Assembly (NCBI GenBank): GCA_045133615.1
Contig: JBGUUQ010000103.1
Location: forward strand, 1-64,000
Source: M3 sp045133615
GTDB taxonomy: Bacteria; Bacteroidota; Bacteroidia; Bacteroidales; Muribaculaceae
Length of the DNA: 64,000 bases
Direction: 5' to 3'
Shown here: positions 26,324 through 36,436 of the stretch, one piece after another
Layout of the letters: each line of letters opens with the position of its first letter
Numbering within the stretch: the stretch's first letter is position 1
Program-made: the position numbers and the translations under genes
The notes under the pieces: model-generated
What the model saw: the letters and a program-made list of their open reading frames with translations, nothing else
Databases searched by the model: none
Told to the model about the DNA's origin: nothing

Positions 26324-27586
26324 ATGCTATATTATTTATTTGGATTATTAGATGACATCAACTTTCCCGGTGCACGATTGATGGATTATATCACGTTTCG
26401 CTCCGGGGCGGCACTTATTTTATCGTTGTTTATAGCAACGGTGATAGGTCGTCGCATAATCAATCGATTGCAGTTGATGCAGGTAGGCGAAATCGTTCGC
26501 GACCTTGGATTGGAGGGACAAATGAAGAAAACCGGAACTCCGACGATGGGTGGAATAATCATTATTATTTCGATTTTGATACCGTGTCTGCTTGTGGGTA
26601 ATTTAAGCAATATATATATGTTGCTTATGGTTATTTCCACTATATGGCTTGGAACACTCGGCTTTCTCGATGATTGGATTAAGGTGGCTCGCAAGGATAA
26701 AGAGGGGCTAAAGGGAAAGTTTAAAATCGTAGGTCAGGTAGGTTTGGGCCTTATAGTCGGAGTGACGATGTATATGAGTCCGGATATAGTGATAAGAGAG
26801 AATATCGAGGTGGAAAATGTGCAGAATCATGAAATCACCATCGATTACAAATCTGAAAATGTGAAGTCGACGCAGACTACAATTCCGTTTGTGAAAAGCA
26901 ATAATTTCGATTATGCCTATCTGACTCAATGGATGGGCGATAATGCTCAGGCCGGCGGATGGCTTCTGTTTATTCTTGTCACAATATTCGTAGTGACAGC
27001 CACTTCAAACGGAGCGAATCTCACCGACGGACTTGACGGACTTGCTACGGGAACATCGGCGATAATAGGTGTGGCACTTATTATCATGGCATATCTCGGC
27101 GGCAATATTATATATTCGTCGTATCTGAATATAATGTATATACCCGGCAGTGAAGAGCTTGTGGTCTATATGGCGGCTTTTATCGGTGCATTAATCGGAT
27201 TTCTGTGGTACAACGCTTATCCGGCGCAGGTGTTTATGGGAGATACGGGCAGTCTTACCATCGGAGGTATCATAGCTGTGTTTGCCATACTTATCCGTAA
27301 GGAATTGCTTATACCGGTGCTTTGTGCCATCTTCTTCGTAGAGGACCTTTCAGTGATAGTGCAGACGATATATTTCAAATACACGAAGCGACGCTATGGA
27401 GTGGGACGACGAGTGTTTAAAATGAGTCCGTTGCACCACCATTTTCAGAAACCGGGCAACAGCGGAATAGATGCGTTGATACAGAAGCCGTATAATCCGG
27501 TGCCTGAATCGAAAATCGTGATGCGATTCTGGATTATCGGAATATTTCTTGCTGTGATTACTTTTGTGACTTTAAAGATAAGATAA
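26324..27586 (+). CDS. mraY: Phospho-N-acetylmuramoyl-pentapeptide-transferase
   Basis: 420 residues, longer than the 360 of E. coli. About ten membrane segments. Catalytic and binding motifs are visible: the LDDWIKV aspartate pair, NLTDGLDGLATG, FMGDTGSL and the HHHFQ loop. An extra hydrophilic stretch of about 40 residues (around 163-200, rich in N, E, K) sits in a loop and accounts for the added length; Bacteroidetes MraY often has it. It makes lipid I at the inner membrane. murD starts 7 bp later. Confidence 0.97.
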   Translation: MLYYLFGLLDDINFPGARLMDYITFRSGAALILSLFIATVIGRRIINRLQLMQVGEIVRDLGLEGQMKKTGTPTMGGIIIIISILIPCLLVGNLSNIYMLLMVISTIWLGTLGFLDDWIKVARKDKEGLKGKFKIVGQVGLGLIVGVTMYMSPDIVIRENIEVENVQNHEITIDYKSENVKSTQTTIPFVKSNNFDYAYLTQWMGDNAQAGGWLLFILVTIFVVTATSNGANLTDGLDGLATGTSAIIGVALIIMAYLGGNIIYSSYLNIMYIPGSEELVVYMAAFIGALIGFLWYNAYPAQVFMGDTGSLTIGGIIAVFAILIRKELLIPVLCAIFFVEDLSVIVQTIYFKYTKRRYGVGRRVFKMSPLHHHFQKPGNSGIDALIQKPYNPVPESKIVMRFWIIGIFLAVITFVTLKIR

Positions 27587-27593
27587 AAATAAG

Positions 27594-28943
27594 ATGGAAA
27601 AGAAAAGATTGGTGGTACTCGGCGGAGGAGAAAGTGGCGTTGGTGCCGCTATACTTGGAAAAGTGATGGGAATGGATGTGTTCCTTTCCGACATGGGTAC
27701 CATATCAGATAAATATCGCACGATGCTCAATGATGAGGGTATCGAGTGGGAGGACGGACAACACACCGAGGAGCGTATTCTTATGGCCGACGAGGTGGTG
27801 AAGAGTCCCGGAATACCGCCCACAGCACCGATAATGCAGCGCATTGCATCGAAAAATATCCCTGTGATAAGCGAAATAGAACTCGCCGGACGATATACAG
27901 AAGCCAAAATGGTGTGTATCACCGGTAGCAACGGAAAGACAACCACAACGTTGCTTATCTATCATATCCTTAAGGATGCGGGATTGAATGTGGGTCTTGC
28001 AGGGAATGTAGGTCGCAGTCTTGCTCTTCAGGTGGCACGCGAGCATCATGATGTGTATGTGATAGAGTTGAGCAGTTTTCAACTTGAAAACATGTATGAC
28101 TTCAAAGCGAATGTGGCTGTGATGCTCAATATTACGCCCGACCATATGGACCGCTATGACTATAAGATGCAAAACTATGTGGATGCGAAGTTCCGAATAA
28201 TTCGCAATCAGACTCATAATGATGCGTTTGTGTTCTGGCAAGATGACCCTATAATCACGGCACAACTTCGCAACATACACACGGAGGCTACGTTGTATCC
28301 TTTCGCTGAAAAGTTGGAGGAGAACAGCGCTGCATATATAGATGCGGAGAATGAATTGGTAATCAACACTCCCGATACATCGATACGAATGCCTCGCGCC
28401 GATCTTTCGCTCAATGGTCTGCACAATCTGTATAATTCGATGGCAGCCGGTATTTCGGCGTGTCTGTTGGATGTAAGAAAAGAGGATATACGCCGTTCGC
28501 TCGGAGACTTCGAAGGTGTGGAACATCGCTTGGAGTATGTGGCAACTGTGGATGGAGTGCGTTATATCAATGACTCTAAGGCTACAAATGTCAACTCTTG
28601 CTGGTATGCACTCGAAAGTATGCCTCACAATACCATTCTAATCCTTGGCGGAAAGGATAAAGGCAATGATTATACGGAAATCGAACCGCTTGTCAAGGAA
28701 AAGGTGAAGGCGATAGTGTGTATGGGAAAAGATAATGCGAAGTTGATGGATTTCTTCACCGGAAAGGTGTCGGAAATCAGAGATACACATTCCCTCGATG
28801 ATGCAATCAAGGCTTGTAGAGAACTTGCCGTAGAGGGTGATACGGTGTTGCTTTCACCTTGTTGTGCAAGTTTTGATTTGTTTACCAGCTATGAAAATCG
28901 CGGTGAACTTTTCAAGGCAGCAGTAAAAGCATTGAAGGATTAA
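27594..28943 (+). CDS. murD: UDP-N-acetylmuramoylalanine--D-glutamate ligase
   Basis: 449 residues. The N-terminal Rossmann loop LGGGESGVGAA binds UDP-MurNAc-Ala; ATP site GSNGKTTTT starts near residue 111; the DSKATN motif of the central/C-terminal junction is present. It adds D-Glu as the second residue of the stem peptide. A long antisense frame across it is a shadow. ftsW begins 23 bp downstream. Confidence 0.97.
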   Translation: MEKKRLVVLGGGESGVGAAILGKVMGMDVFLSDMGTISDKYRTMLNDEGIEWEDGQHTEERILMADEVVKSPGIPPTAPIMQRIASKNIPVISEIELAGRYTEAKMVCITGSNGKTTTTLLIYHILKDAGLNVGLAGNVGRSLALQVAREHHDVYVIELSSFQLENMYDFKANVAVMLNITPDHMDRYDYKMQNYVDAKFRIIRNQTHNDAFVFWQDDPIITAQLRNIHTEATLYPFAEKLEENSAAYIDAENELVINTPDTSIRMPRADLSLNGLHNLYNSMAAGISACLLDVRKEDIRRSLGDFEGVEHRLEYVATVDGVRYINDSKATNVNSCWYALESMPHNTILILGGKDKGNDYTEIEPLVKEKVKAIVCMGKDNAKLMDFFTGKVSEIRDTHSLDDAIKACRELAVEGDTVLLSPCCASFDLFTSYENRGELFKAAVKALKD

Positions 28944-28966
28944 TCACATATAACGCAAAAAAGACC

Positions 28967-30283
28967 ATGGCGGAAGCAACGACATTGAACGAAAATACGG
29001 CGCAGAATGGTGTGGCAGAGGAGCCAAAAAGACATTCCGATAAATATATATTGGGTATATATATCATACTTTGTATCATCTCGATCATTGAGCTTTACAG
29101 TGCATCAAGTCGCGAGGTGGCCGCATCGGGTGTCTATGGTCCTATCATCCGTCATTGCACTATGCTCGGTATGGGGGCTTTGATTACTTACGGGTTTTCG
29201 AGAATCCCATATAAGTGGTTTATGCCATTTGCTCCGGTGGTCGCAATTGTCGGCGTCGGATTGATGCTTTATGTAATGTTTTTCGGCGAGATTGTGAATG
29301 GTGCGCGACGGAGTTTTTCTCTGTTTGGCATTGCGATACAACCGGCGGAAATAATAAAATTGGCATCGGTACTCGTAGTGGCACTAATCATGTCGCGCAA
29401 CCAGATGAAGCAAGGTGTAAAGACCAAAGGGGTGGCATGGGCTGCAATCATTATTGTGATATTCGGCGCATTGCTTTTGCCACAAGGTTTGACCAATTTC
29501 ATTCTGCTTATGTCGATAAGTTGCTCGATGATGCTTATCGGCGGAGTGCAGATGCGTAAATTGGGCGTAGTGGCAGCCTGTTACTTGGTTTGCTTTGTCG
29601 GAGCGATGTGGTTTAAAATGCATGATGATATAGCGGCGAAAAACGCAAATGCAGAAACGACAGAAGTGGTAGTTGCCGCCAATAGCGAAAAAGCCAAAGA
29701 TGACCGTTCGGGAACTTGGATGAAGCGCATCGACCGATTTTTTGAGGACAGTGTTCCGAAATATGATATGCCCATTACGGCAGAAAACCGTCAAGAGATG
29801 TATTCTTATATGGCGCAAGCTAATGGCGGTGTATTAGGTGTGTTCCCCGGCAATTCGCGAGAGACGGCTCGATTGCCCCTTGCATTCTCCGACTATATTT
29901 TTGCTATTATCATTGAAGATTTGGGATTAGTTGGCGGAATAGCGTTACTGATCATCTATCTTACTTTGTTGGCGAGAGCGGGGAATATAGCCCGCCAATG
30001 CAACCGCGCATTTCCCGCAATGCTTGTGTTGGGGATGGCGGTAATGATATGTTTTCAAGCGTTGTTTCATATGGGTATCACAACGGGAGTGCTCCCGGTG
30101 TCGGGTCAACCATTGCCGTTGATTTCAAAGGGAGGTACGTCGATATTTGTCACGTCGGCTGCATTCGGAATAATGCTGAGTGTGAGCAGATTTGCCGTGC
30201 GTAATGGTAAAAAACAGGAAATCAAGCAAGAACTTAATACGCTTCCGGAGGCTCTTCATGCCGATAATCCCACACAAATATAA
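28967..30283 (+). CDS. ftsW: Septal peptidoglycan polymerase FtsW (SEDS family)
   Basis: 438 residues with ten hydrophobic segments, starting after a 25-residue hydrophilic tail. SEDS motifs are visible: NGARRSFSLFGIAIQPAEIIKLA, GNSRETARLPLAFSDYIFAII with the ED pair, and PLISKGGTS near the end. FtsW polymerises glycan strands from lipid II together with FtsI. The large periplasmic loop between segments 7 and 8 (about 218-280) is acidic and lysine-rich. murG starts 13 bp after its stop. Confidence 0.95.
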   Translation: MAEATTLNENTAQNGVAEEPKRHSDKYILGIYIILCIISIIELYSASSREVAASGVYGPIIRHCTMLGMGALITYGFSRIPYKWFMPFAPVVAIVGVGLMLYVMFFGEIVNGARRSFSLFGIAIQPAEIIKLASVLVVALIMSRNQMKQGVKTKGVAWAAIIIVIFGALLLPQGLTNFILLMSISCSMMLIGGVQMRKLGVVAACYLVCFVGAMWFKMHDDIAAKNANAETTEVVVAANSEKAKDDRSGTWMKRIDRFFEDSVPKYDMPITAENRQEMYSYMAQANGGVLGVFPGNSRETARLPLAFSDYIFAIIIEDLGLVGGIALLIIYLTLLARAGNIARQCNRAFPAMLVLGMAVMICFQALFHMGITTGVLPVSGQPLPLISKGGTSIFVTSAAFGIMLSVSRFAVRNGKKQEIKQELNTLPEALHADNPTQI

Positions 30284-30296
30284 TAAAAGACCAATC

Positions 30297-31403
30297 ATGA
30301 CAGAAAAAACAACATATAAAGTATTGATAAGCGGCGGCGGTACGGGCGGACATATTTTTCCCGCAGTATCGATTGCCAATGCTTTGCGTCGTCGCGACCC
30401 AGAAACGGAAATACTTTTTGTCGGAGCCGAAAATCGCATGGAGATGGAAAAGGTGCCGGCAGCCGGATATGAAATAGTAGGATTGCCGGTGAGCGGTTTT
30501 GACAGAAAGCGTATCTGGCGCAATGTGAAGGTGTTCTATCGCTTATGGAAGAGCCTACGTCGCGCTCGCAAGGTGCTTAAGGATTTTCGTCCGGACATCG
30601 CAATAGGTGTGGGCGGCTATGCAAGCGGTCCGATGCTGAAGCAGGCGCAGAAACACGGGATACCTACTCTTCTTCAAGAGCAAAATTCGTATGCCGGAGT
30701 GACCAACAGGCTTCTTGCAGCAAAAGCAGAGGCTATATGTGTGGCATATGAGGGAATGGAGAGATTTTTCCCTGCCGAAAAAATCACGTTGACGGGTAAT
30801 CCTGTCAGAGCCGACATATTGAAAGCGACGGAAACGAAGGAGGAGGCAAAAACGGCTCTCGGTTTTCCGAAGGATAAGCCGTTGGTGCTTGTAGTAGGCG
30901 GAAGTCTCGGAGCGCGTACGGTCAATGAGTCGGTGGCGGCTTCGTTGGATGCGATAGAGGCTGCAGGTGCATATATGCTTTGGCAGACGGGAAAATTGTA
31001 TATCGATGAATGTTCACGAGTGGCCGAGGGGCATGACAAGGTTCAGGCTACGGCTTTTATTTCGCGAATGGATTTGGCTTATCGCGCCGCTGATGTGGTG
31101 GTGTCGCGAGCCGGAGCCGGAACGATATCGGAATTGCAACTTGTGGGGCTTCCCTCAATTCTTGTGCCGTCGCCAAATGTAGCAGAGGACCATCAGCGAA
31201 AAAATGCACAGGCACTCGTCAATCATGGTGCGGCTGTGATGATTCTCGATTGTGATTGTCAAGAAAAACTTGCCGGAGAGGTGACCGCACTTCTATCCGA
31301 TGAAAAGAAGCGGAGCGAATTGTCGGAGAATATTGCGAAGATGGCACTTCGTAATTCCGACGAGAAAATCGTGGATCGTATTTATGAAATTTTGAAACGA
31401 TAG
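30297..31403 (+). CDS. murG: Lipid II synthase MurG (GlcNAc transferase)
   Basis: 368 residues from the ATG at 30297; an upstream extension to 30192 would overlap ftsW and is not conserved in character. The glycine-rich site GGGTGGH is at 13-19, and the second-domain motifs VVGGSLGAR and SRAGAGTISE ... DHQ are in place. MurG adds GlcNAc to lipid I on the inner face of the membrane. murC begins one base after the stop codon. Confidence 0.97.
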   Translation: MTEKTTYKVLISGGGTGGHIFPAVSIANALRRRDPETEILFVGAENRMEMEKVPAAGYEIVGLPVSGFDRKRIWRNVKVFYRLWKSLRRARKVLKDFRPDIAIGVGGYASGPMLKQAQKHGIPTLLQEQNSYAGVTNRLLAAKAEAICVAYEGMERFFPAEKITLTGNPVRADILKATETKEEAKTALGFPKDKPLVLVVGGSLGARTVNESVAASLDAIEAAGAYMLWQTGKLYIDECSRVAEGHDKVQATAFISRMDLAYRAADVVVSRAGAGTISELQLVGLPSILVPSPNVAEDHQRKNAQALVNHGAAVMILDCDCQEKLAGEVTALLSDEKKRSELSENIAKMALRNSDEKIVDRIYEILKR

Positions 31404-31404
31404 A

Positions 31405-32781
31405 ATGATGAATCAAGATAAATGCAATATATATTTTGTAGGAGCCGGTGGTATCGGAATGGCTGCACTCGTCAGATATTATTTGTCGCGAGGATGCAAT
31501 GTGGCGGGATATGACCGTACGCCAACCGATTTGACCAAGGCTCTTATTTCGGAGGGAGCGCGGATTACTTACAATGATTCAGCCGATGAGATTCCGGAAG
31601 AATTTCGCAATCCGTCGACTACGCTTGTGGTCTACACCCCCGCAGTGCCTGAATCACATCCGGGGTTGTCGTTTTTCCGCAAAGCGGGACATGAGGTGGT
31701 GAAGCGTGCCGCAGTGTTGGGGCGTATCACACGTTCGAGCAAGGGAATTTGTTTTGCCGGAACCCACGGAAAGACAACAACGTCGTCGATGGCGGCGCAT
31801 ATATTGAACAACTGTCCGGTAGGGTGTAATGCCTTTTTAGGCGGTATTCTGCGAAATTATGACAGTAATCTGCTTTTGAGCGAGACATCGCCGTTTACGG
31901 TGATTGAGGCTGATGAGTATGACCGTTCGTTTCATCAATTGTTGCCCTACATCGCTGTAATCACATCAACAGATCCGGACCATTTGGATATTTACGGAAC
32001 CGAGGAGGCATATCTTGAAAGTTTCGCACACTTTACGGAATTAATCCGTGAGGATGGCGCTCTTATCATACATGAGGACCTGAAGTTGCGTCCGCGTCCG
32101 ACGGCCGGAGTGCGAGTGTTTACTTATTCGCGCGACAAGGGTGATTTTCATGCGGAGAACATACGTCGCGGAGATGGAACAATCGTATTCGATATGGTGA
32201 CTCCCACGGTAACGTATCGTGATATTAATCTCGGTGTCCCGGTGGAGATAAATATTGAAAATGCGATAGCGTCGATTGCCGCTGTGTATCTGACCGGAGA
32301 ACTTGTGGAGGATAAGATGCGCGAGGCAATGAGTTCGTTTCTTGGGGCAAAACGCCGATTTGAGTTTTGGCTGAAAGAGCAGGGCGGACGCGCTATCATA
32401 GATGACTATGCGCATCACCCCGATGAATTGAAGGCTTCGATACGGTCGGTAAAATCGCTCTATCCGGAACGACGTCTGACAGTGGCGTTTCAACCGCATC
32501 TATACTCGCGTACACGCGATTTTGCGCCTGACTTTGCGGCAGCTCTGTCGATGGCCGATGAGGTGATATTGCTTAATATTTATCCGGCGAGAGAGGAACC
32601 AATCGAGGGTGTGACATCGCAGATAATATTTGATGATATTATGGTGGCAGATAAGGTGCTTATCGATAAGTCGCAACTTGTGGAAACGATTGCCGGTCGC
32701 GAATTTGAGGTGCTACTTACTGTTGGTGCCGGAGATATATGCAATTACCTTCCAGAAATAGTAAACAGAGTGGCTCGATAG
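31405..32781 (+). CDS. murC: UDP-N-acetylmuramate--L-alanine ligase
   Basis: 458 residues. It starts with two adjacent ATG codons (31405, 31408). The N-terminal GAGGIGM nucleotide loop, the ATP site GTHGKTTTSS starting near 119, and the DDYAHHPDE motif are present. It adds the first stem-peptide residue, L-Ala. ftsQ starts 3 bp after the stop, so translation is probably coupled. Confidence 0.97.
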   Translation: MMNQDKCNIYFVGAGGIGMAALVRYYLSRGCNVAGYDRTPTDLTKALISEGARITYNDSADEIPEEFRNPSTTLVVYTPAVPESHPGLSFFRKAGHEVVKRAAVLGRITRSSKGICFAGTHGKTTTSSMAAHILNNCPVGCNAFLGGILRNYDSNLLLSETSPFTVIEADEYDRSFHQLLPYIAVITSTDPDHLDIYGTEEAYLESFAHFTELIREDGALIIHEDLKLRPRPTAGVRVFTYSRDKGDFHAENIRRGDGTIVFDMVTPTVTYRDINLGVPVEINIENAIASIAAVYLTGELVEDKMREAMSSFLGAKRRFEFWLKEQGGRAIIDDYAHHPDELKASIRSVKSLYPERRLTVAFQPHLYSRTRDFAPDFAAALSMADEVILLNIYPAREEPIEGVTSQIIFDDIMVADKVLIDKSQLVETIAGREFEVLLTVGAGDICNYLPEIVNRVAR

Positions 32782-32784
32782 CTT

Positions 32785-33666
32785 ATGAGTATGACTAAGT
32801 TGATATTGAGCATATTGGCAACGTTGCTATTGGCGGCGTATATTGTCTTCGGAGTCGTTTGGGCGCACTCGGAGGCCGAAAAGGCTGTGTGTAGCGGAAT
32901 TGAGATTGCTGTGAGCGACACGGCAAATCAGAGGTTTGTCACGGTGGAGGATGTGGCGCATGAGTTAGACAATCTTCCGTCGAGAGCTTCCGGAATGCTG
33001 CTAAGCTCGATAAACACTGATGAAATCGAGCAAAAATTGCATGGTATCGACAAGATAGAACGAGCAAGTGCAGTGGTGCTAAACAATAACCGTATCAGGA
33101 TAACGGTGGACCCGATGGTGCCGGTGGCACGTGTGTTTGACGGCGACAAGTCGTATTATATCAATAAGGATGGAAAGCGTATAGTTGCCGATGCCCGCTA
33201 TCATCTCGATGTGCCTGTAATATCGGGAAGATTCGATTCGATATTTACCGCAGCATCGTTGTTGCCACTTGTGAATTATATCAATGAGAGCGAGATATGG
33301 AATCCGCTAATATCGATGATAACGGCAAAAAACAGCCGAAATATCATATTGGTACCGATTATACGCGGACATGTAATCAATATCGGTTCGCTTGATGACC
33401 TTGACAGTAAATTTGCCCGTCTTGACAAGTTTTACAAAGATGTAATGCCGGTGAAAGGATGGAATTATTACGATACACTATCCGTGAAGTGGCAGGGGCA
33501 GCTTGTAGCCACACGCCGAGTGAAAAAACTTGCATCTCCGATGGTGGATTTTGATGTGGAAAGCGAGAATGAGTTGCCGGATGTGAGTACGATGCTCACT
33601 ACCGGAGACGCTCCCGATATAGCAGCCAAGCCGGCTAAAAAAGATTCAATAAACCGAACAAACTAA
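32785..33666 (+). CDS. ftsQ: Cell division protein FtsQ
   Basis: 293 residues: short cytoplasmic tail, one membrane segment (about 5-25), then a periplasmic region with a POTRA-like part (about 50-115, including the LSSINTDEIEQKL and IERASAVVLNNNRIRITV segments) and a beta domain. Sequence conservation is low, so the call relies on topology and position between murC and ftsA. A charged C-terminal tail follows. FtsQ couples FtsA/FtsZ on the inside to septal synthesis outside. Confidence 0.88.
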   Translation: MSMTKLILSILATLLLAAYIVFGVVWAHSEAEKAVCSGIEIAVSDTANQRFVTVEDVAHELDNLPSRASGMLLSSINTDEIEQKLHGIDKIERASAVVLNNNRIRITVDPMVPVARVFDGDKSYYINKDGKRIVADARYHLDVPVISGRFDSIFTAASLLPLVNYINESEIWNPLISMITAKNSRNIILVPIIRGHVINIGSLDDLDSKFARLDKFYKDVMPVKGWNYYDTLSVKWQGQLVATRRVKKLASPMVDFDVESENELPDVSTMLTTGDAPDIAAKPAKKDSINRTN

Positions 33667-33691
33667 CCTTACTATCATTATACTAAAGAAT

Positions 33692-35041
33692 ATGGAACAG
33701 AGATATATTGTAGCTTTAGAAATAGGAAGCTCGAAAATCAGATGTGCGGTGGGCACGTTGGATATAAACGGCGCTCTTACGGTGCTTGCCATCGAAGAAG
33801 AACCGCAGATGAACGAGTATGTGCGTTATGGATGCATCCAGAATGTAGAGGGTGTGAGTGCACATGTGAACAGTGTGATAAAGAAGATAGAAAATCGTTC
33901 CGGAATCTCTCCGCGAAAGGTGAAAGGGGTTTATGTAGCAGTCGGAGGTCGTTCGTTGTCGGCTTCTAAAGTTGACATAGACCGAGCATACTCAGAGGAA
34001 ACCGAAATCACAGAGGCGATAGTGGCTCAAATGAAAGCTGAGGCATTGCGCACGTCGTATTCCGATCGCGATATCGTAGAGGTGTTGGTGAGGGATATTT
34101 TAACGGACAATCAGGAGAATGCCAATCCGGTAGGTACATTTGCCCGCAATGTATCGGCGTCGCTTAATGTGGTGTCGTGTCGTCCGCAGCTTAAACGTAA
34201 TATAGACCGCTCGATAAGTGAACGATTGCAGTTGAAGATAAATGATTATATAGTTCGTCCGACAGCAATAGCCGACTTGGTGTTGTCGAAGGATGAAAAG
34301 AGATTGGGCTGTATGCTTGTGGATTTGGGTGCCGAAACCACTACGGTGTCGATATACAAAGGCGGCTCTCTTCGTTACCTTGCCACTTTGCCACTCGGCT
34401 CTCGCAATATAACACGCGATATAGCCACCGGACTCAATAAACTTGAAGAGCGTGCCGAGGAACTTAAGCGTGCGGTCGGAGATGCAGTGCCGACTATGGA
34501 GGGATATAAGAATCCTGACGGCATAGATACGACTGAAGTAAATGCTTATGTGCAGGCTCGTGCCGGCGAAATCGTGTCGAATGTGTTGGAACAGATGAAT
34601 TATGCGGGTATTCGCGATCTCCCCGGCGGAATAATCGTAGTCGGTGGCGGTGCAAAACTCAAAGGAATAAATCATCTGCTTGAGTCGCAAAGCAAGTTGC
34701 CGTTGCGTATAGGAACTCCCACGTCGTCGGTGAGAATAGCCGATGCCAAGATTCAGGGCGCGGATGCGGTGGATGTGATAGCTCTGCTTGATGCAGCTTC
34801 ACGCAGAGCACCGATGATGTGTATGGAAGCACCGGTGAGTATGATTCCGCCGACAATTCAGCCGGAGACTGCGCGGGATGATGACGACGATGATGATTTT
34901 GACGACGACGATGACGATGATTTCGTTCCGAAAAAAGATAAAAAGAAAGAAAAGAAGGATGGTCCCGGATTCTTGTCGCGATTGAAAGATTCGGTGGAAA
35001 AACTTTTCAGTGAGGGTGATGAAGAGGATGATGACGAATAG
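33692..35041 (+). CDS. ftsA: Cell division protein FtsA with a long acidic then basic tail
   Basis: 449 residues. Actin-like ATPase core: phosphate 1 loop EIGSSKIRCAVG at the start, phosphate 2 MLVDLGAETT, adenosine motif GGIIVVGGGAKLKG. After about residue 390 comes a run of 7 Asp, Phe, 7 Asp (roughly 395-411), then a lysine-rich stretch, then the amphipathic helix GFLSRLKDSVEKLF that binds the membrane, and a last acidic patch. The tail is much more charged than in E. coli. FtsA anchors FtsZ to the inner membrane. ftsZ starts 48 bp downstream. Confidence 0.96.
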   Translation: MEQRYIVALEIGSSKIRCAVGTLDINGALTVLAIEEEPQMNEYVRYGCIQNVEGVSAHVNSVIKKIENRSGISPRKVKGVYVAVGGRSLSASKVDIDRAYSEETEITEAIVAQMKAEALRTSYSDRDIVEVLVRDILTDNQENANPVGTFARNVSASLNVVSCRPQLKRNIDRSISERLQLKINDYIVRPTAIADLVLSKDEKRLGCMLVDLGAETTTVSIYKGGSLRYLATLPLGSRNITRDIATGLNKLEERAEELKRAVGDAVPTMEGYKNPDGIDTTEVNAYVQARAGEIVSNVLEQMNYAGIRDLPGGIIVVGGGAKLKGINHLLESQSKLPLRIGTPTSSVRIADAKIQGADAVDVIALLDAASRRAPMMCMEAPVSMIPPTIQPETARDDDDDDDFDDDDDDDFVPKKDKKKEKKDGPGFLSRLKDSVEKLFSEGDEEDDDE

Positions 35042-35089
35042 TGAATGGTCGTAGGAAAGATTGTTTTACTCAATTAACAGTTAAGAAAA

Positions 35090-36436
35090 ATGCAAGAATA
35101 TCAAGAGATACAGGATTGTTCGCAATTCATTGAAAACAATCATGAGACAACGATAATAAAGGTAATCGGAGTCGGAGGCGGTGGCAACAACGCTATCAAG
35201 CATATGTATGAGCAGGGAATAAAAAATGTGTCGTTTGTCGTATGTAATACAGATAAACAGGCTCTTGACAATTCACCTGTGCCTCATAAGGTGCTTATAG
35301 GTCCGACGGTGACAAAAGGTCTCGGAGCCGGTAATGTGCCGGGACGAGCCCGCGAAGCAGCCGAGGAGAGTGCCGATGTGCTTAATGCATTGTTTGACGA
35401 TGATACGAAGATGGTATTTATCACTGCCGGTATGGGTGGCGGTACCGGTACGGGAGCTGCTCCGGTGGTTGCCCGCATAGCTAAGGAGAGAGGACTGCTT
35501 ACAATCGGTATCGTGACAATTCCGTTCCTTTTTGAGGGAGAGAAGAAGATTCTTAAGGCTCTCGACGGTGCGGACGAGATGAGTAAGTATGTCGATGCGT
35601 TGTTAGTAATCAACAATGAGCGATTGACAGAAATATATCATGACTTGAACTTTATCAATGCATTCGGCAAGGCTGATGATACGCTGTCGACAGCCGCTCG
35701 AAGCATTTCGGAGCTTATCACCTGTAACGGTCATATCAATCTTGACTTTAATGATGTGGATACGACTCTTCGCAATGGTGGCGCAGCTATCATATCAAGC
35801 GGCTATGGCGAGGGGGAACATCGTGTGACAAAGGCTATACATGATGCGTTGAACTCTCCGCTGCTTAAAAACAGAGATATTCTCGGTTCGAAGAAGTTGC
35901 TGTTTAACCTTTATTTCTCTCGTGATGCCGAACAGGAGTTTGTCATGGAGGAAGCCGACGAGCTTAATGAATTCATGCGTTCACTCGACCGTGAAGTGGA
36001 TGTCATTTGGGGTGTGGCTTTTGATGAAACGCTTGGAAATAAGGTGAAAATCACGATTTTGGCATCGGGATTCGATGTTACGATTCGTGAGGAGGAGGCT
36101 ATGATGGCCGGCGAGCGCAGAGTCGGCGGATTGAAGGTTGCTTCCCGTGTTCCGAAAAAGGATGTCACGGATCGTCTTGCCGAGGAATATGGTAAGGAGA
36201 CGGTGACTCGCAATATTCAAGAGAAGGCCCGTGCGCGTTATGTTGTGCTCGAACCGTCGCAATTTGATGACGATAAGGTAATCGATATGCTTGAAAAGAG
36301 TCCGACTTTCAACCGAGATACAAAATTTCGCACAGAAATAAAGGAGATGGCCAAGACAACGGCAGCAGCCGAGGAGCAAGCGCCTCGTCGTCAAGCCGAT
36401 GATGCTACGGCTTCTACTCCGACTATTCAATTCTGA
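35090..36436 (+). CDS. ftsZ: Cell division GTPase FtsZ
   Basis: 448 residues. GGGGNNA at 29-35 and the tubulin signature GGGTGTG at 116-122 bind GTP; the T7-loop segment with NLDFNDVDTTLRNGG is present. After the core (to about 330) there is a long linker with KKDVTDRLAEEYGKE and an Ala/Glu-rich end; the extreme C-terminus TIQF does not show an obvious canonical FtsA-binding peptide. FtsZ polymerises into the division ring. The stop codon overlaps a short reading frame (TGATG). Confidence 0.97.
   Translation: MQEYQEIQDCSQFIENNHETTIIKVIGVGGGGNNAIKHMYEQGIKNVSFVVCNTDKQALDNSPVPHKVLIGPTVTKGLGAGNVPGRAREAAEESADVLNALFDDDTKMVFITAGMGGGTGTGAAPVVARIAKERGLLTIGIVTIPFLFEGEKKILKALDGADEMSKYVDALLVINNERLTEIYHDLNFINAFGKADDTLSTAARSISELITCNGHINLDFNDVDTTLRNGGAAIISSGYGEGEHRVTKAIHDALNSPLLKNRDILGSKKLLFNLYFSRDAEQEFVMEEADELNEFMRSLDREVDVIWGVAFDETLGNKVKITILASGFDVTIREEEAMMAGERRVGGLKVASRVPKKDVTDRLAEEYGKETVTRNIQEKARARYVVLEPSQFDDDKVIDMLEKSPTFNRDTKFRTEIKEMAKTTAAAEEQAPRRQADDATASTPTIQF

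Noticed and set aside
27705..28628. 307-codon minus-strand frame
   Set aside because: It is a shadow of murD, rich in His/Ile/Arg/Cys as expected of an antisense frame, with no promoter.
34870..34925. GAY repeat in ftsA as a mobile or phase-variable repeat
   Set aside because: The codons alternate GAT and GAC irregularly, so there is no perfect repeat unit to slip; it is better seen as an acidic linker.
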